Positions 1 through 7,878 of a stretch of DNA of 62,147 nt are shown piece after piece. The stretch is from an uncultured Prevotellaceae bacterium. GTDB lineage: Bacteria > Bacteroidota > Bacteroidia > Bacteroidales > Bacteroidaceae. The first letter of the stretch is position 1. Each line of letters starts with the position of its first letter. The stretch is taken from contig CAMKEM010000010.1 in the NCBI GenBank assembly GCA_946411565.1, positions 1 through 62,147 of the forward strand, written 5' to 3'. Below the pieces are notes generated by a model. That model made no database searches. It saw nothing but the letters and a program-made list of their open reading frames with translations, and was not told where the DNA came from. Both the position numbers and the translations under genes were made by a program.

Positions 1-50
1 CCTTCAGAGCTCTTTCAACCACATGATAGTCAACAATATACAACTGAATA

Positions 51-69
51 AATTTGTCGAACTCACGTT
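51..69 (+). repeat. Right end of a miniature hairpin element (copy 1)
   Basis: AATTTGTCGAACTCACGTT matches, with two differences, the right end of the complete elements at 4217-4412 and 49101-49300. The left half would lie beyond the window edge. It sits just outside the terminator of the first gene, so this end and the left end at 4217 bracket the 124-4164 locus. Confidence 0.6.
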
Positions 70-82
70 AAATAGAAAAAGT

Positions 83-116
83 AAACCCACCCGAGACCGA
101 AGTCAAGGGTGGGTTT
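83..116. terminator. Bidirectional terminator-like hairpin
   Basis: AAACCCACCC (83-92) pairs perfectly with GGGTGGGTTT (107-116) across a 14-base loop. A-rich sequence on one side and T-rich on the other allow use in both directions. It lies just beyond the stop of the leftward gene ending at 124. Confidence 0.75.
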
Positions 117-123
117 TGCGTTC

Positions 124-762
124 TCATGCAGTTTTAGTAGCTTTGACTGACTTGTCTTTCTGCTTTGTTTTCACAGCAGGCTTGCCCGCAGCCTTAGCAG
201 GATGCTTTTTGCACCATTCCTTAGAATAACGACCATCGAGATCTTTGGGATCTACATCGTTAAAGAGAATATCTTTCCGTATATCCTCAAGCTTGAAAAT
301 CACAAGATCAGGAGTATAGAAACCCTTAACATGATCAATTCCGTCACTGAGAATCTGCTGAAAGACTTTCTCTGGTGCCCAAGCAAGGCGCTGAGCCTCT
401 TCATAAAGGCACTTCTTAGCACGCTCGCATCTACGATCGAAACGCTTGTCATTGATAAGACGAGCCATTCGCATGGACAGGTCTTTCTTGAAGCCTTCTT
501 CGTTGTAGCCCTTCATTTCATCCAGTGTCTTTGTCAGACACATTCGGAGGCACTTAACCTTCTGTTCGTCGGCCTTCTGTTCGTCGGAATCAAGGAATCC
601 GGTTGAATATACCTTGCGATACATGTCAATCGTCTTCTGCTTAGCGCGAGAGAAGTATGAGCGGTTAGTAGACTTGCCAGCCTTAGCTGACTTTGCAACA
701 CTTTGAGGCATAGCCTCGATAGAACGCTCATTGGCGTTCATTAACAAATTTTCTTTTGTCAT
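124..762 (-). CDS. Lysine-rich hypothetical protein, 212 aa
   Basis: I do not recognise a family. The protein is strongly basic, with a Lys/Ala-rich C-terminus (about residues 185-212) resembling nucleic-acid-binding tails. A short duplication, DEQKADEQK (about residues 60-68), reflects a small tandem DNA repeat near 565-590. It is the downstream gene of the leftward pair that includes the helicase at 962-2827, but it has its own promoter (865-872) and a 5' leader hairpin. The next gene upstream ends 200 bases away. It probably belongs to the same accessory locus as the helicase and the rightward DUF6266-like gene; that grouping is inference from position. The ATG at 762 follows AT-rich sequence with no Shine-Dalgarno, which is normal for this group. 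Confidence 0.7.
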   Translation of the reverse strand: MTKENLLMNANERSIEAMPQSVAKSAKAGKSTNRSYFSRAKQKTIDMYRKVYSTGFLDSDEQKADEQKVKCLRMCLTKTLDEMKGYNEEGFKKDLSMRMARLINDKRFDRRCERAKKCLYEEAQRLAWAPEKVFQQILSDGIDHVKGFYTPDLVIFKLEDIRKDILFNDVDPKDLDGRYSKEWCKKHPAKAAGKPAVKTKQKDKSVKATKTA

Positions 763-789
763 GGTTTTTGTAAAAGAATTTAATTGTTG

Positions 790-872
790 TCCGACAAAAT
801 CGTCGGATATTCAACTTTAATGCGGACTTTAATTAAAAACTTCTTACATTAACGCCAACGTTTGCAAAGATA
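790..872 (-). promoter_or_regulatory. Promoter and leader hairpin of the 124-762 gene
   Basis: Read on the minus strand, 872-865 is TATCTTTG, a good Bacteroidetes -7 box. Downstream in the leader, TCCGAC (790-795) and GTCGGA (802-807) form a perfect stem with a six-base loop, about 28 bases before the start codon. The hairpin may affect translation or RNA stability. Confidence 0.55.
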
Positions 873-918
873 GTAATTATTTACCATTCATGCAAGTATT
901 TTGTGCAAAAATTGCACT

Positions 919-962
919 AAACACTGTGTTTTAGGCTAAAAAACAGCTCAAAACACTGTGTT
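919..962. repeat. Two copies of the palindrome AAACACTGTGTT
   Basis: AAACACTGTGTT occurs at 919-930 and 951-962, 32 bp apart. Its core AACACTGTGTT is an odd palindrome. The second copy touches the helicase stop codon. The pair lies upstream of the leftward gene's promoter, so it could be an operator for that promoter. No regulator is identified. Confidence 0.5.
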
Positions 963-2827
963 CAACCCTGTTTTTCAGGGTCAAACACTATGTCGAGAGG
1001 CTTTTTCATTACATAATACACATATTTACGCGTATTTGGGAACTGCTTTTTGCGCTTTTCAAGCTCAAAATCATATTCACTCATGTATTTAGGAACCGTT
1101 GCCTTTGCCTTTATGTCAAGCTCACGATATATGGAGTTGAGCGTGTCCTTCAATTCTTCAGTGGTGTAGCCTCTGTTCTTCAACACAAGACGGCGGCAAA
1201 GCAATATCTGAATATCCCTTTTTTTGATGCCTACCTCTATCTTTTGCCTGAGTTTGGATTCCTTGCACCCAAGCGCAACGATTTTGTCAGGACCGATAGC
1301 ATAATAGTAATGCCTCAACTCCGGATGCTGACGCTCCATGCTTTCCGTGAAAATCTGGCCGAAAGTCGATTTTCGATACTCGATATAGGTGCGCATCCTT
1401 TCCTCAAACGTGGTGCGCGTAATGACATCCTTCACATAATCGCCACACGCTATCGGTGCATCTTGCTCAAAACGTTTCGTCTCCTCAATCAATCGGTTTA
1501 CGCAAAGGCTATCCCTATACGTCTTCCTCTGAACCATGAACGAGAACTTCTCGCTGAGATATGCCATCTGATTTACCTTGAAACGCTGCTCTGCCTCATC
1601 GTAGTACACGAAATCGTTATCATATTTCAGCATTTTCTGCTCCTTCCTGATGTTTTTAATCATCAATTCGCGAGACTCTTCTACAAGGATATTGTAGTAA
1701 GATGCCTTCTTTTCCGACAACTCCATCTTTGTTTCCAGGCCTTTAATGAATGCGTCATCATCAAATCTGTTGTCGTCAATATTATAGATGAAGCATATCT
1801 CATCGCGGAAAGCATTCTCCGCAAGTCTCTGTCTGCCAACTATCTGCACAAGTTCGGTGGCAATATCAACTGCAGTGTTAGGTTTCTTGCAATCGCTTAC
1901 CACAAAGGTCATTGCATTCGTTGAGTAGAAATCCACTCCCATATACGCAGTTGAGGTGCAGAAAGTGAACATCTTGTGTTCCTCTCCTTTCAATGGTGCA
2001 CTCCCAATCTCGAAACCGTCACCTATCTTGCGAAGTAGCTGAAGGTTGTCCTCATTGTCGCCTACGATGATATTCACTTGTTCGGGAGTCAGATTGCAGT
2101 TCTTCACAATGGTTGCGATGTTCTGAACGGAATTGAGGAAAATGACACATTCCCTCGACTCAACCGTTTTGCCGTTCACCAGCTTTACCGGGAATCCGCC
2201 GTTCAAGTAAGTCTTCACGATGAGCACTGCAGCATTTATCGGTTTTGCCACATGGATGCGGTTGAGGGCAACGCGCTCCTGATTCTCCCAAACGAGTTCG
2301 GTGTAAGGAATATCCTTGAAAACATCAATCTGCTCAAGATACTCGTCAAGCATCGGAGTAGCTGACATATAGGTGACGTAAGGGAATTTCTTCAAGTCAC
2401 TTATCAACTTCAGCTCCGTATCACTTTTGAAACTGGAATCGGACAAGATGCACTGAAATTCGTCAACCACCACTCTCCATTCCTTCATATCATTAATGAC
2501 ATTTGCCACCTTGAAGAGCGAATCGTAGGTAGTCAAAATCTTAGGTGTCTCCGTTTGCTCAAGATATTTTTTCACGTCATACATTCCTACGCCCTCCATC
2601 ACAAGCAACGCATTCTCATACTGTCGTGCCTTGCACTCTATCAATGCTTTTCGTGGTGACGCTATTATCGTCTTGTGGCTATCTTCCAGCGCGAGAGTTG
2701 TTCCTCCGCATCCTGTCACACCTTTGGCAAGAATGCCATTAGGAAGTTCAAAACGTTTTCCATCATCGGAAATAAAATTACTGAGGTAGCGAACATTGCT
2801 ACCGATTTTGATAATTTCTTTTACCAT
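962..2827 (-). CDS. DEAD/DEAH-like helicase with atypical Walker A, 621 aa
   Basis: The protein has a superfamily-2 helicase layout. A nucleotide loop GVTGCGGTT lies at residues 36-44, a DEFQ box at 122-125, SAT at 155-157, and QIVGRQR (motif VI) in the middle third. The loop lacks the canonical lysine (GCGGTT instead of GxGKT); I recall this same spelling in other Bacteroidetes helicase-like proteins from mobile elements, so it is probably a family trait. The ATG at 2827 was chosen over an upstream ATG at 2971 because conserved-looking sequence starts there and the extension is low-complexity. Its role is presumably DNA or RNA remodelling for the accessory locus. It is divergent from the DUF6266-like gene at 3238. 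Confidence 0.7.
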   Translation of the reverse strand: MVKEIIKIGSNVRYLSNFISDDGKRFELPNGILAKGVTGCGGTTLALEDSHKTIIASPRKALIECKARQYENALLVMEGVGMYDVKKYLEQTETPKILTTYDSLFKVANVINDMKEWRVVVDEFQCILSDSSFKSDTELKLISDLKKFPYVTYMSATPMLDEYLEQIDVFKDIPYTELVWENQERVALNRIHVAKPINAAVLIVKTYLNGGFPVKLVNGKTVESRECVIFLNSVQNIATIVKNCNLTPEQVNIIVGDNEDNLQLLRKIGDGFEIGSAPLKGEEHKMFTFCTSTAYMGVDFYSTNAMTFVVSDCKKPNTAVDIATELVQIVGRQRLAENAFRDEICFIYNIDDNRFDDDAFIKGLETKMELSEKKASYYNILVEESRELMIKNIRKEQKMLKYDNDFVYYDEAEQRFKVNQMAYLSEKFSFMVQRKTYRDSLCVNRLIEETKRFEQDAPIACGDYVKDVITRTTFEERMRTYIEYRKSTFGQIFTESMERQHPELRHYYYAIGPDKIVALGCKESKLRQKIEVGIKKRDIQILLCRRLVLKNRGYTTEELKDTLNSIYRELDIKAKATVPKYMSEYDFELEKRKKQFPNTRKYVYYVMKKPLDIVFDPEKQG

Positions 2828-3088
2828 ATTATTATTATTTTTAAATTTTAAAAAACTAATCTGAAAAATCATAGGCTCGTGCGCACATAAAGCACGGAAG
2901 TCCAAAATCTTATAGTAAAAAATCTTACTTCTAAGGAAGTCTCGGAGAATTTTTTTGACTTCCATTTTCATCTCCCTTAATTTCTATATCAAATATATAC
3001 TCAATTTTTGAGAGTCCAAAATTATTTTAGGAAAAAATGAAAAAATTTTTTTTGGCGAAAAAAAAGGTAATTTTCACTCACTCAGCAC

Positions 3089-3119
3089 TTTGGAAATTCG
3101 GGGAAAAACACTATATTTG
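3089..3119 (+). promoter_or_regulatory. Promoter of the 3238 gene
   Basis: TTTGG (3089-3093) and TATATTTG (3112-3119) have the right spacing for a Bacteroidetes primary-sigma promoter. Transcription would start near 3126, leaving a leader of about 110 bases that includes a GCGGCCGC site. The whole 2828-3237 gap is AT-rich, and I see no gene in it. Confidence 0.5.
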
Positions 3120-3237
3120 AATATAATGAAAATCAGATATAGGTCCGATGTGACACCGATATGCGGCCGCTAAGGTGAACGGACATTTTGCGAAAGATAA
3201 TTTTTTTTACTAACACACTAAACAAAACCTTATTAGT

Positions 3238-4164
3238 ATGGCAATTTTAAATGGTATAATTTCAAAAATGAAGGGTTCGGCAGGCGATCTTGTGTTCAAG
3301 CAAGTGGGAGACCAGACTATCGTGTGCGAGAAACCTACAAAAATGACTAATCCACGTACTGATGCGCAAATGAAGCAACGCACTAAGTGGGGTAACATAA
3401 TCGCGATGTACAAAGGCATCAAGCCACTTATCAATTCTGGCTTTGAGAACAAGCCTGCGAACAATTCCGACTATAATATGTTCGTGAAACTCAACACTCA
3501 ACAGACTCCCGTCTATCTTACTAAGCAACAGATTGCAGGCGGCGGTTGCGTGGCTACCGACTATCAGATCACTCAAGGTTCGCTCCCTTCAATCGTAATC
3601 ACTGGCACAGGCAATGGCGCAGTTACCGACATTCATCTCGGTGTAACCTCAATCACCAACGCTACCACTGTGGCACAGTTCGCAAAGGCGGTTGTGGATC
3701 ACAACCCAGATTATCAATATGGCGATCAGATTTCATTCTTCAAGGTAGAGCAGAAGGTAAATGCAGAGACAAGCATCCCTTACTGCCAGTTCTCTGCATG
3801 GAAGGTGGTTCTCGATGCTGCTGATACAGAGACAAAGCTCTGGGACATCGTGGCACGCGAAGGATTCGCTACTTCAGACGGCTGTCTCGCACACTCCAAC
3901 GCCAACTTCGTGGGTGCATTCGGTTGGGTTCACTCTCGCAAGACTGGTGGCAAGACACTCGTCAGTTCCCAGTCTCTCGTAGCCGCAAATGATACGCTTC
4001 TTGCAGAGCATCGAGGCGACCTCGCGTATAACCTTGCCAAATCAAGCTACGGCTCAAGCATCGACGTATTCCTTGCACCTGATGGCGAAGGCACAGGAAG
4101 CGGAAGCAACGACACACCTTCTGGTGGCGGTGGAAACGGTGGCGGAGGAAATGACACACTTTAA
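3238..4164 (+). CDS. DUF6266-like protein with Gly-rich tail, 308 aa (paralog of 58008-58940)
   Basis: The N-terminal ~75 residues follow a DUF6266-type pattern: a short G-rich start, GDLVFKQVGDQTIV, then NPRTDAQMKQRTKW and a GFENKP turn. A central region, about residues 110-270, is very nearly the same as in the 310-aa protein at 58008-58940. The C-terminus is a Gly/Ser/Asn-rich low-complexity tail ending GGGGNDTL, also shared. There is no signal peptide or membrane segment. DUF6266 proteins are common in Bacteroidetes accessory loci, but I know of no established function. A structural or DNA-associated role in a phage-like element is conceivable, since the paralog lies next to a holin-like protein and a lysin. 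The gene is monocistronic here. Confidence 0.7.
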   Translation: MAILNGIISKMKGSAGDLVFKQVGDQTIVCEKPTKMTNPRTDAQMKQRTKWGNIIAMYKGIKPLINSGFENKPANNSDYNMFVKLNTQQTPVYLTKQQIAGGGCVATDYQITQGSLPSIVITGTGNGAVTDIHLGVTSITNATTVAQFAKAVVDHNPDYQYGDQISFFKVEQKVNAETSIPYCQFSAWKVVLDAADTETKLWDIVAREGFATSDGCLAHSNANFVGAFGWVHSRKTGGKTLVSSQSLVAANDTLLAEHRGDLAYNLAKSSYGSSIDVFLAPDGEGTGSGSNDTPSGGGGNGGGGNDTL

Positions 4165-4216
4165 AGCCTCCCCCCCATCCTTTCCCAAAGGAAAAGGAGA
4201 ATTTAGATAGTAATGC

Positions 4217-4412
4217 AACGTGAGTTCGACGAATTGGCTATATGGCAAACAGCAAGCTGTTTTTTACTGACAATAATTACCAATCTTACCAATCTTAGTC
4301 CAATAATTTTGAATTTTATCTCTTTTTTATTGGTTGAAGATTGGTAAGATTGGTAATTATTGTCAGTTCAGCATCGGAGATGCGTTTATTTCAAATTCAT
4401 CGAACTCACGTT
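4217..4412. repeat. Miniature hairpin element, complete copy (196 bp)
   Basis: The ends are AACGTGAGTTCGACGAATT (4217-4235) and its near-perfect inverse (4394-4412, 18 of 19). Inside, a perfect 30-bp inverted repeat (4267-4296 with 4337-4366) is built from a doubled TACCAATCT motif, so almost the whole element can fold into one hairpin. It encodes nothing. The ends match those at 51-69, 37323-37341 and 49101-49300. No clear target duplication is seen. Confidence 0.75.
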
Positions 4413-4427
4413 AATACAAATAAAAAG

Positions 4428-4468
4428 TGCCGCTCATAGGAAATCCACATAGGAATCTATGAGCGGCA
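4428..4468. terminator. Terminator-like hairpin
   Basis: TGCCGCTCATAG (4428-4439) pairs perfectly with CTATGAGCGGCA (4457-4468). It is preceded by AAATAAAAA, which would be a U-tract for leftward transcription, so it could end the waaA transcript. The rest of the 4165-4625 gap holds the miniature element and no gene. Confidence 0.6.
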
Positions 4469-4625
4469 TTACTATATAACAGCCCTCCCTCGGGGAAGGT
4501 TTGTGTGGGTTCTTACTGCGCCTTCTCATCCAGATAGCTGTCCTTGAAGCCGAGGAAGTAGAGAACGCCTTTACGTTTGGAGGTTAGAGTGTAACTTAAA
4601 TTATTCACTCGTCACTCTTCACTCC

Positions 4626-5888
4626 TTACAGCTTCACCGCATCAAGCACCTTGTCGGTGGCACCTGATGCACTCTTGACGTATTCGCCAGCCTTCTGACT
4701 TGAAGCAGTGAGAGAAGCATTGTCGGCAATGAAGCCATCCATGATGCGAGAGAAATCAGAGGCATTATTGATAGGATGCCCACCACCAGCGGCAATGAGT
4801 TCCTTCGCCTCCTGGAACTTGTCGTGGTTAGGACCGAAAATGACAGGCATGTTCCACACGGCAGCTTCAAGCACATTGTGAATGCCAACTCCGAATCCGC
4901 CTCCCACGTACGCCACGTCACCATATTTATATATAGAAGAGAGGAGTCCGAAGCAGTTGATTATCAACACCTCGGCATTCTTGAGACGCTCCACGAGTTC
5001 ATCATCGAGAGGATGCTGCCCCCGTGTCTGCATCGCCATCATGTCGGTGTATCTCTCCACCTTCCTGCCCTTGAGCAACGCCTGTATCTGCTGAAGATGA
5101 TCCTCGCCGATGACGTGAGGCGCAATGATGAGTTTCCAGTCCTTGTGCTTCTCGAAGTAAGGAATGAAGATCTCCTCGTCAGGCTGCCATGAACTGCCAG
5201 CAACGAATGTAGGCTTATCATCCTTGAATGCCTTCACAAGCTCAAGTGTCCTTGACTGATCAGCAATCTGCATCACTCGGTCAAAGCGTGTGTCGCCCGT
5301 TACTTTTACATTCTTGATGCCGACACTCTCAAGCAGTTGTTTAGATTCCTCGTTCTGCACGAAGAAAGCTGTAAAACACTTCAGAACGTGCGCATACTCC
5401 TTTCCATACCAACGGAAGAATACCTGATTTGGTCGGAAGATACTGCTAACGCTATACACAGGCACCTTGCGATGGTTGAGGATGTGCAGATAATTATACC
5501 AGAACTCATACTTTATGAAGAAAGCAATCTCTGGACGTATTGTTCTGAGGAATCGACGAGCATTTGTAACAGTATCGATAGGGAGGTAACAGATGATGTC
5601 AGCTCCCTCATAGTTCTTTCTCACCTCGTATCCTGAAGGCGAGAAGAAAGTGAGCAGTATCTTGTATTCTGGACGATGCTCACGCAGGTACTCGATGATA
5701 GGGCGACCTTGTTCAAACTCGCCCAGCGATGCTGCGTGCACCCAGATATATCGTGCATTGGGATCAACTTTCTCGCGTAGCACTCGGAAAGAGTCTCTTT
5801 CTCCGCGCCACATCTTCTTCACCTTGTCGTTGAAGAGACTTGCGATTGCAACTCCCAGTTGCACTATGTACATTATGATGTTATACAT
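4626..5888 (-). CDS. waaA: 3-deoxy-D-manno-octulosonate (Kdo) transferase
   Basis: WaaA moves Kdo from CMP-Kdo to lipid IVA at the inner membrane, an essential early step in LPS core synthesis. The 420-aa length is usual for the family. The N-terminus is a single hydrophobic anchor (MYNIIMYIVQLGVAIASLF). It is followed by the GT30-type signature WVHAASLGEFEQ near residue 50, with the catalytic Glu in GEFEQ, and a C-terminal GT-B half with GGGFGVGIHNVLEAAVWN, the nucleotide-sugar region. The first ATG gives the expected start. The gene is leftward like gltX, but repeats lie between them. The C-terminal ~20 residues are Ser/Ala-rich and variable. Confidence 0.93.
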   Translation of the reverse strand: MYNIIMYIVQLGVAIASLFNDKVKKMWRGERDSFRVLREKVDPNARYIWVHAASLGEFEQGRPIIEYLREHRPEYKILLTFFSPSGYEVRKNYEGADIICYLPIDTVTNARRFLRTIRPEIAFFIKYEFWYNYLHILNHRKVPVYSVSSIFRPNQVFFRWYGKEYAHVLKCFTAFFVQNEESKQLLESVGIKNVKVTGDTRFDRVMQIADQSRTLELVKAFKDDKPTFVAGSSWQPDEEIFIPYFEKHKDWKLIIAPHVIGEDHLQQIQALLKGRKVERYTDMMAMQTRGQHPLDDELVERLKNAEVLIINCFGLLSSIYKYGDVAYVGGGFGVGIHNVLEAAVWNMPVIFGPNHDKFQEAKELIAAGGGHPINNASDFSRIMDGFIADNASLTASSQKAGEYVKSASGATDKVLDAVKL

Positions 5889-5906
5889 AATAAAAACTTA
5901 AACTAA

Positions 5907-6075
5907 CCAGCCCCTCACCCGTCACTATGTGACACCCTCTCCCCTAAGGGCGAGGGGGATGTTACAACATATCGCTTATGAGGAGTCCTTTGAAGGAACA
6001 ATACTAACTTTTTCCTCGCCCCTTGGGGAGAGGATGCCCGTAGGGCAGGTGAGGGGCTGTAGGGGCTGGCTGGTC
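5907..6075. repeat. Pair of GC-rich palindromic repeats in inverted orientation
   Basis: One copy (about 5907-5955) begins CAGCCCCTCACCC; a second in the opposite sense (about 6012-6066) contains CCCCTTGGGG, ATGCCCGTAGGGCA and GGTGAGGGGCTG. About 55 bp of unrelated sequence lies between them. The second copy is nearly the same as those at 60640-60800 and 61148-61325. This arrangement, like a bacterial interspersed mosaic element, fills the waaA-gltX gap. Confidence 0.75.
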
Positions 6076-6081
6076 TTTTTT

Positions 6082-7596
6082 TTACCCTAATTTCTCCACC
6101 GCCCTCTTCAATCTTGCAAGAGTCTCTTCCTTGCCGAGGAAAGCAGAGATATCGAACATGCCAGGACCCTTGCCCTCACCTACGAGTGCAAGGCGGAAGG
6201 CGTTCATCACGTCACCGAGCTTGTAGCCCTTGCTCTCTACCCAAGCCATAACGACAGGCTCCTGTCCCTCGATAGAGAAATCGTCGATGCCTGCAAGCAC
6301 GTCGGCAAGCTCAGTCATTACCTCGGCAGAGTTCTCCTTCCAACGCTTCTTCACGGTCTTCTCATCATAGCTGTCAGGAGCAATGAAGAAGAATGAACAG
6401 AGAGGCCAGAGCTCGCTTACGAAGTTGACGCGATCCTTCATCATGCCGACAACCTTCACGATGCGATCCATTGGCTCCTCAAGTCCGTTGTTGGCTACGA
6501 CAGGAGCAAAGAGCTCAGCAATCTCCTGTGCACTCTTGCGGAGGATATACTCGTGGTTGAACCACTGGCACTTCTTGTAGTCGAACTTAGCACCAGCCTT
6601 TGAGCAACGTGAGATGTCGAATGCCTTCTCAAGCTCTTCGAGAGAGAATACTTCCTGCTCTGTGCCTGGGTTCCATCCGAGAAGGGCAAGGAAGTTGACG
6701 ATAGCCTCTGGGAAATATCCACTCTCACGGTATCCTGAGCTGATCTCGCCAGTCTTAGGGTCGTGCCATTCAAGTGGAAATACAGGGAAACCGAGTCGAT
6801 CGCCATCACGCTTTGAGAGCTTACCCTTACCTTCTGGCTTGAGCAAGAGAGGGAGGTGAGCAAACTGTGGCATGGTGTCTTCCCATCCGAAAGCCTTATA
6901 GAGAAGTACGTGAAGCGGAGCACTTGGCAGCCATTCCTCACCACGGATAACGTGAGACACCTCCATGAGATGGTCGTCCACGATGTTAGCGAGGTGATAG
7001 GTTGGCAGTTCGTCGGCACTCTTATAGAGCACCTTGTCGTCGAGGATATCGCTCTTGATGCGAACCTCACCACGGATCAGGTCATTAACGAGAACCTCCT
7101 CGCCTGGCTCGATCTTGAAGCGTACAACATACTGCTTGCCGTCGGCAATAAGCTGATCAACCTCCTCGCGAGGCATGCTCAGGGAGTTGCGCATCTGCAA
7201 GCGGGTATGAGCATCATACTGGAAGTTCTCAATCTCGGCACGCTTAGCCTCGAGTTCCTCCGGAGTATCGAATGCGATGTATGCCTTACCATTAGCAAGA
7301 AGCTCCTTGACATAAGTCTTGTAGATGTCGCGGCGCTCACTCTGACGGTAAGGACCATGGTTGCCACCAAAGCTGACGCCCTCGTCGAACTTGATGCCTA
7401 ACCAGCGGAAAGATTCAATGATATATTCCTCAGCTCCAGGAACGAAGCGATGAGAGTCGGTATCCTCAATACGGAAAATGAGATCGCCGCCATGCTGACG
7501 AGCGAAAAGGTAGTTGTATAATGCAGTACGAACGCCGCCGATATGAAGCGGACCTGTAGGACTTGGCGCAAAGCGCACCCTTACTTTTCTATCCAT
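6082..7596 (-). CDS. gltX: Glutamyl-tRNA synthetase
   Basis: This class I synthetase charges tRNA-Glu. The 504-aa length fits bacterial GluRS. The HIGH-type motif lies in [21 protein letters not shown] (split: [14 protein letters not shown] then VRTALYN) near residues 8-28, followed by [10 protein letters not shown]. The KMSKS-type motif is KLSKRDGDR at about residue 260. The C-terminal anticodon-binding region is present. The ATG at 7596 gives the standard N-terminus ([12 protein letters not shown]). It is a core housekeeping gene, intact. Confidence 0.96.
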   Translation of the reverse strand: MDRKVRVRFAPSPTGPLHIGGVRTALYNYLFARQHGGDLIFRIEDTDSHRFVPGAEEYIIESFRWLGIKFDEGVSFGGNHGPYRQSERRDIYKTYVKELLANGKAYIAFDTPEELEAKRAEIENFQYDAHTRLQMRNSLSMPREEVDQLIADGKQYVVRFKIEPGEEVLVNDLIRGEVRIKSDILDDKVLYKSADELPTYHLANIVDDHLMEVSHVIRGEEWLPSAPLHVLLYKAFGWEDTMPQFAHLPLLLKPEGKGKLSKRDGDRLGFPVFPLEWHDPKTGEISSGYRESGYFPEAIVNFLALLGWNPGTEQEVFSLEELEKAFDISRCSKAGAKFDYKKCQWFNHEYILRKSAQEIAELFAPVVANNGLEEPMDRIVKVVGMMKDRVNFVSELWPLCSFFFIAPDSYDEKTVKKRWKENSAEVMTELADVLAGIDDFSIEGQEPVVMAWVESKGYKLGDVMNAFRLALVGEGKGPGMFDISAFLGKEETLARLKRAVEKLG

Positions 7597-7737
7597 TCTT
7601 ATATTAAATTATCTAAATTTCCGTGCAAAATTAGCATTTTAATCGCACTTTAGCGAACTTTTTCTCATATTTTCGCCATTATCCTATTTTTTTTTAGTAT
7701 TTTCGCACTCAAATTAAGAAAAAAATAGGATAAACGA

Positions 7738-7862
7738 CCCCTATCCCCAACCCTTCCCCCGTAATGGGGAAGGGGGGCCGCCCACAAGGAGAACACTACA
7801 AGGATTATTACTATCCCCTTGCCCCTTTACGGGGAAAGGGTGCCCAAAGGGCGGGAAAGGGG
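7738..7862. repeat. Composite GC-rich repeat, type 2
   Basis: It contains the hairpins CCCTTCCCCCGTAATGGGGAAGGG and CCCCTTTACGGGGAAAGG (first given in two parts: CCCTTCCCCC, GTAATGGGGAAGGG). These flank a conserved middle beginning GCCGCCCACAAGG. The whole ~125-bp arrangement recurs at 10547-10683. It sits in the divergent gltX/HD-phosphohydrolase gap, where it supplies a spurious upstream in-frame ATG at 7819. Confidence 0.75.
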
Positions 7863-7878
7863 TAGAAATATATTCATT

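Noticed and set aside
1244..1924. Long plus-strand ORF (226 aa) opposite the helicase
   Set aside because: It is antisense to a gene with clear helicase motifs, lacks a promoter and shows no domain.
3238..4164. DUF6266-like protein as a phage major capsid or tail protein
   Set aside because: No portal, terminase or other structural gene is present in either locus, so a capsid role cannot be supported.
4217..4412. Miniature hairpin element as an integron attC site
   Set aside because: The ends do not match RYYYAAC/GTTRRRY, and there is no integron integrase or cassette array.
6856..7401. Plus-strand ORF (181 aa) opposite gltX
   Set aside because: Shadow of the GluRS coding frame; no motif.
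7819..7878. Upstream ATG for the HD phosphohydrolase
   Set aside because: The added 20 residues come from the composite repeat; ATG 7879 precedes the expected first membrane helix.
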